From Ichthyophis bannanicus (lineage: Eukaryota; Chordata; Amphibia; Gymnophiona; Ichthyophiidae), in the NCBI GenBank assembly GCA_033557465.1, contig CM066041.1:153797532-153861531 (forward strand): a stretch of 64,000 bases of DNA, written 5' to 3'. Of this stretch, positions 63,739 through 64,000 are shown piece by piece (position 1 is the first letter of the stretch; each line of letters starts with the position of its first letter). The notes under the pieces were generated by a model that did no database searches, had not been told where the DNA came from, and saw nothing but the letters and a program-made list of their open reading frames with translations. The position numbers and the translations under genes are program-made.

Positions 63739-64000
63739 TGATAGTATTCTTCATAGATATGTTACTCCAAATCATGCACTTCTGTGTGACTGTCAACTTT
63801 CCCCTAGGTTCTAGTTTGAAAACTGCTTTCTCTCTTTTTTTGAATGTTTGCGGCAGCAGCCTGGTACTAATACCTTAGTTAAGGTAAAGCCTGTCCTTAT
63901 GGAATAGGCTCCTCCTTTCCCAAAATGTAGCCCAGTGCCTTACAAATCTAAAACCTTCCTCCCTGCACCATCATCTAATCCACGTATTGGCACTCTGGGG
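63739..64000 (-). pseudogene. CR1-B LINE 5' region (right of D3), runs off the window
   Basis: Plus-strand words gactgtcaactttcccctag, gcagcagcctggtactaata and ccctgcaccatcatctaatc correspond to 31915-32110 of the CR1-B copy on the same strand. It is therefore the upstream continuation of 56463-57023 across D3. Confidence 0.7.

Overview
This is a gene-poor, repeat-dense stretch of a vertebrate nuclear genome. The only host gene I can support is on the + strand: four exons (3257-3372, 26280-26358, 33806-33901, 34259-34375) with consensus splice sites and matching phases, encoding the C-terminal half of a ribonuclease-inhibitor-type leucine-rich-repeat protein that I recognise as LRRC74B (LRRC74A is the alternative). 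Earlier exons lie left of the window and no terminal exon was found. There are no prokaryotic features. Full DIRS elements, CR1, L2 and L1/Tx1-type LINEs, hAT MITEs and tRNA-derived SINEs together point to an amphibian, possibly a caecilian. The species is inference.

Layout: 1-7.2 kb holds L2, CR1 and DIRS fragments. 7.2-21.5 kb is one DIRS retrotransposon (D1) split by four later guests: an L1 3' end; a 5'-truncated Gypsy-type element with a dUTPase-RT-RNase H polyprotein on the minus strand; a lone LTR with a 4-bp target duplication; and a 5'-truncated endogenous retrovirus with integrase, env and one LTR on the minus strand. 21.8-26.2 kb is a fairly young CR1 inside an older CR1. 26-38 kb holds LRRC74B exons, a long minus-strand CR1, two MITEs with clear target duplications and one possible MITE, a degenerate minisatellite and a large palindrome. 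38.6-44.4 kb is a second DIRS (D2). 45.3-49.4 kb is a 5'-truncated L1/Tx1 LINE with a 17-bp target duplication. 49.5-57 kb holds SINEs, MITE-like and GC-rich foldback repeats, a CR1 3' end and a hammerhead-like motif. 57.0-63.7 kb is a third, divergent DIRS (D3) that splits a minus-strand CR1.

All three DIRS copies share the order: left inverted terminal repeat, Gag-like protein, RT, RNase H, Dam-methyltransferase-like domain, tyrosine recombinase, internal complementary region, right inverted terminal repeat. The internal region is complementary to the joined outer ends, as expected for replication through a circle. Every element ORF carries at least some stops or frameshifts, so I call them pseudogenes. 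Points most worth a second look are the dUTPase-RT-RNase H Gypsy lineage with its polypurine tract directly after RNase H, the ORF carried inside its LTRs, the two LTR elements lacking their 5' halves, and the hammerhead-like motif at 56352-56396.
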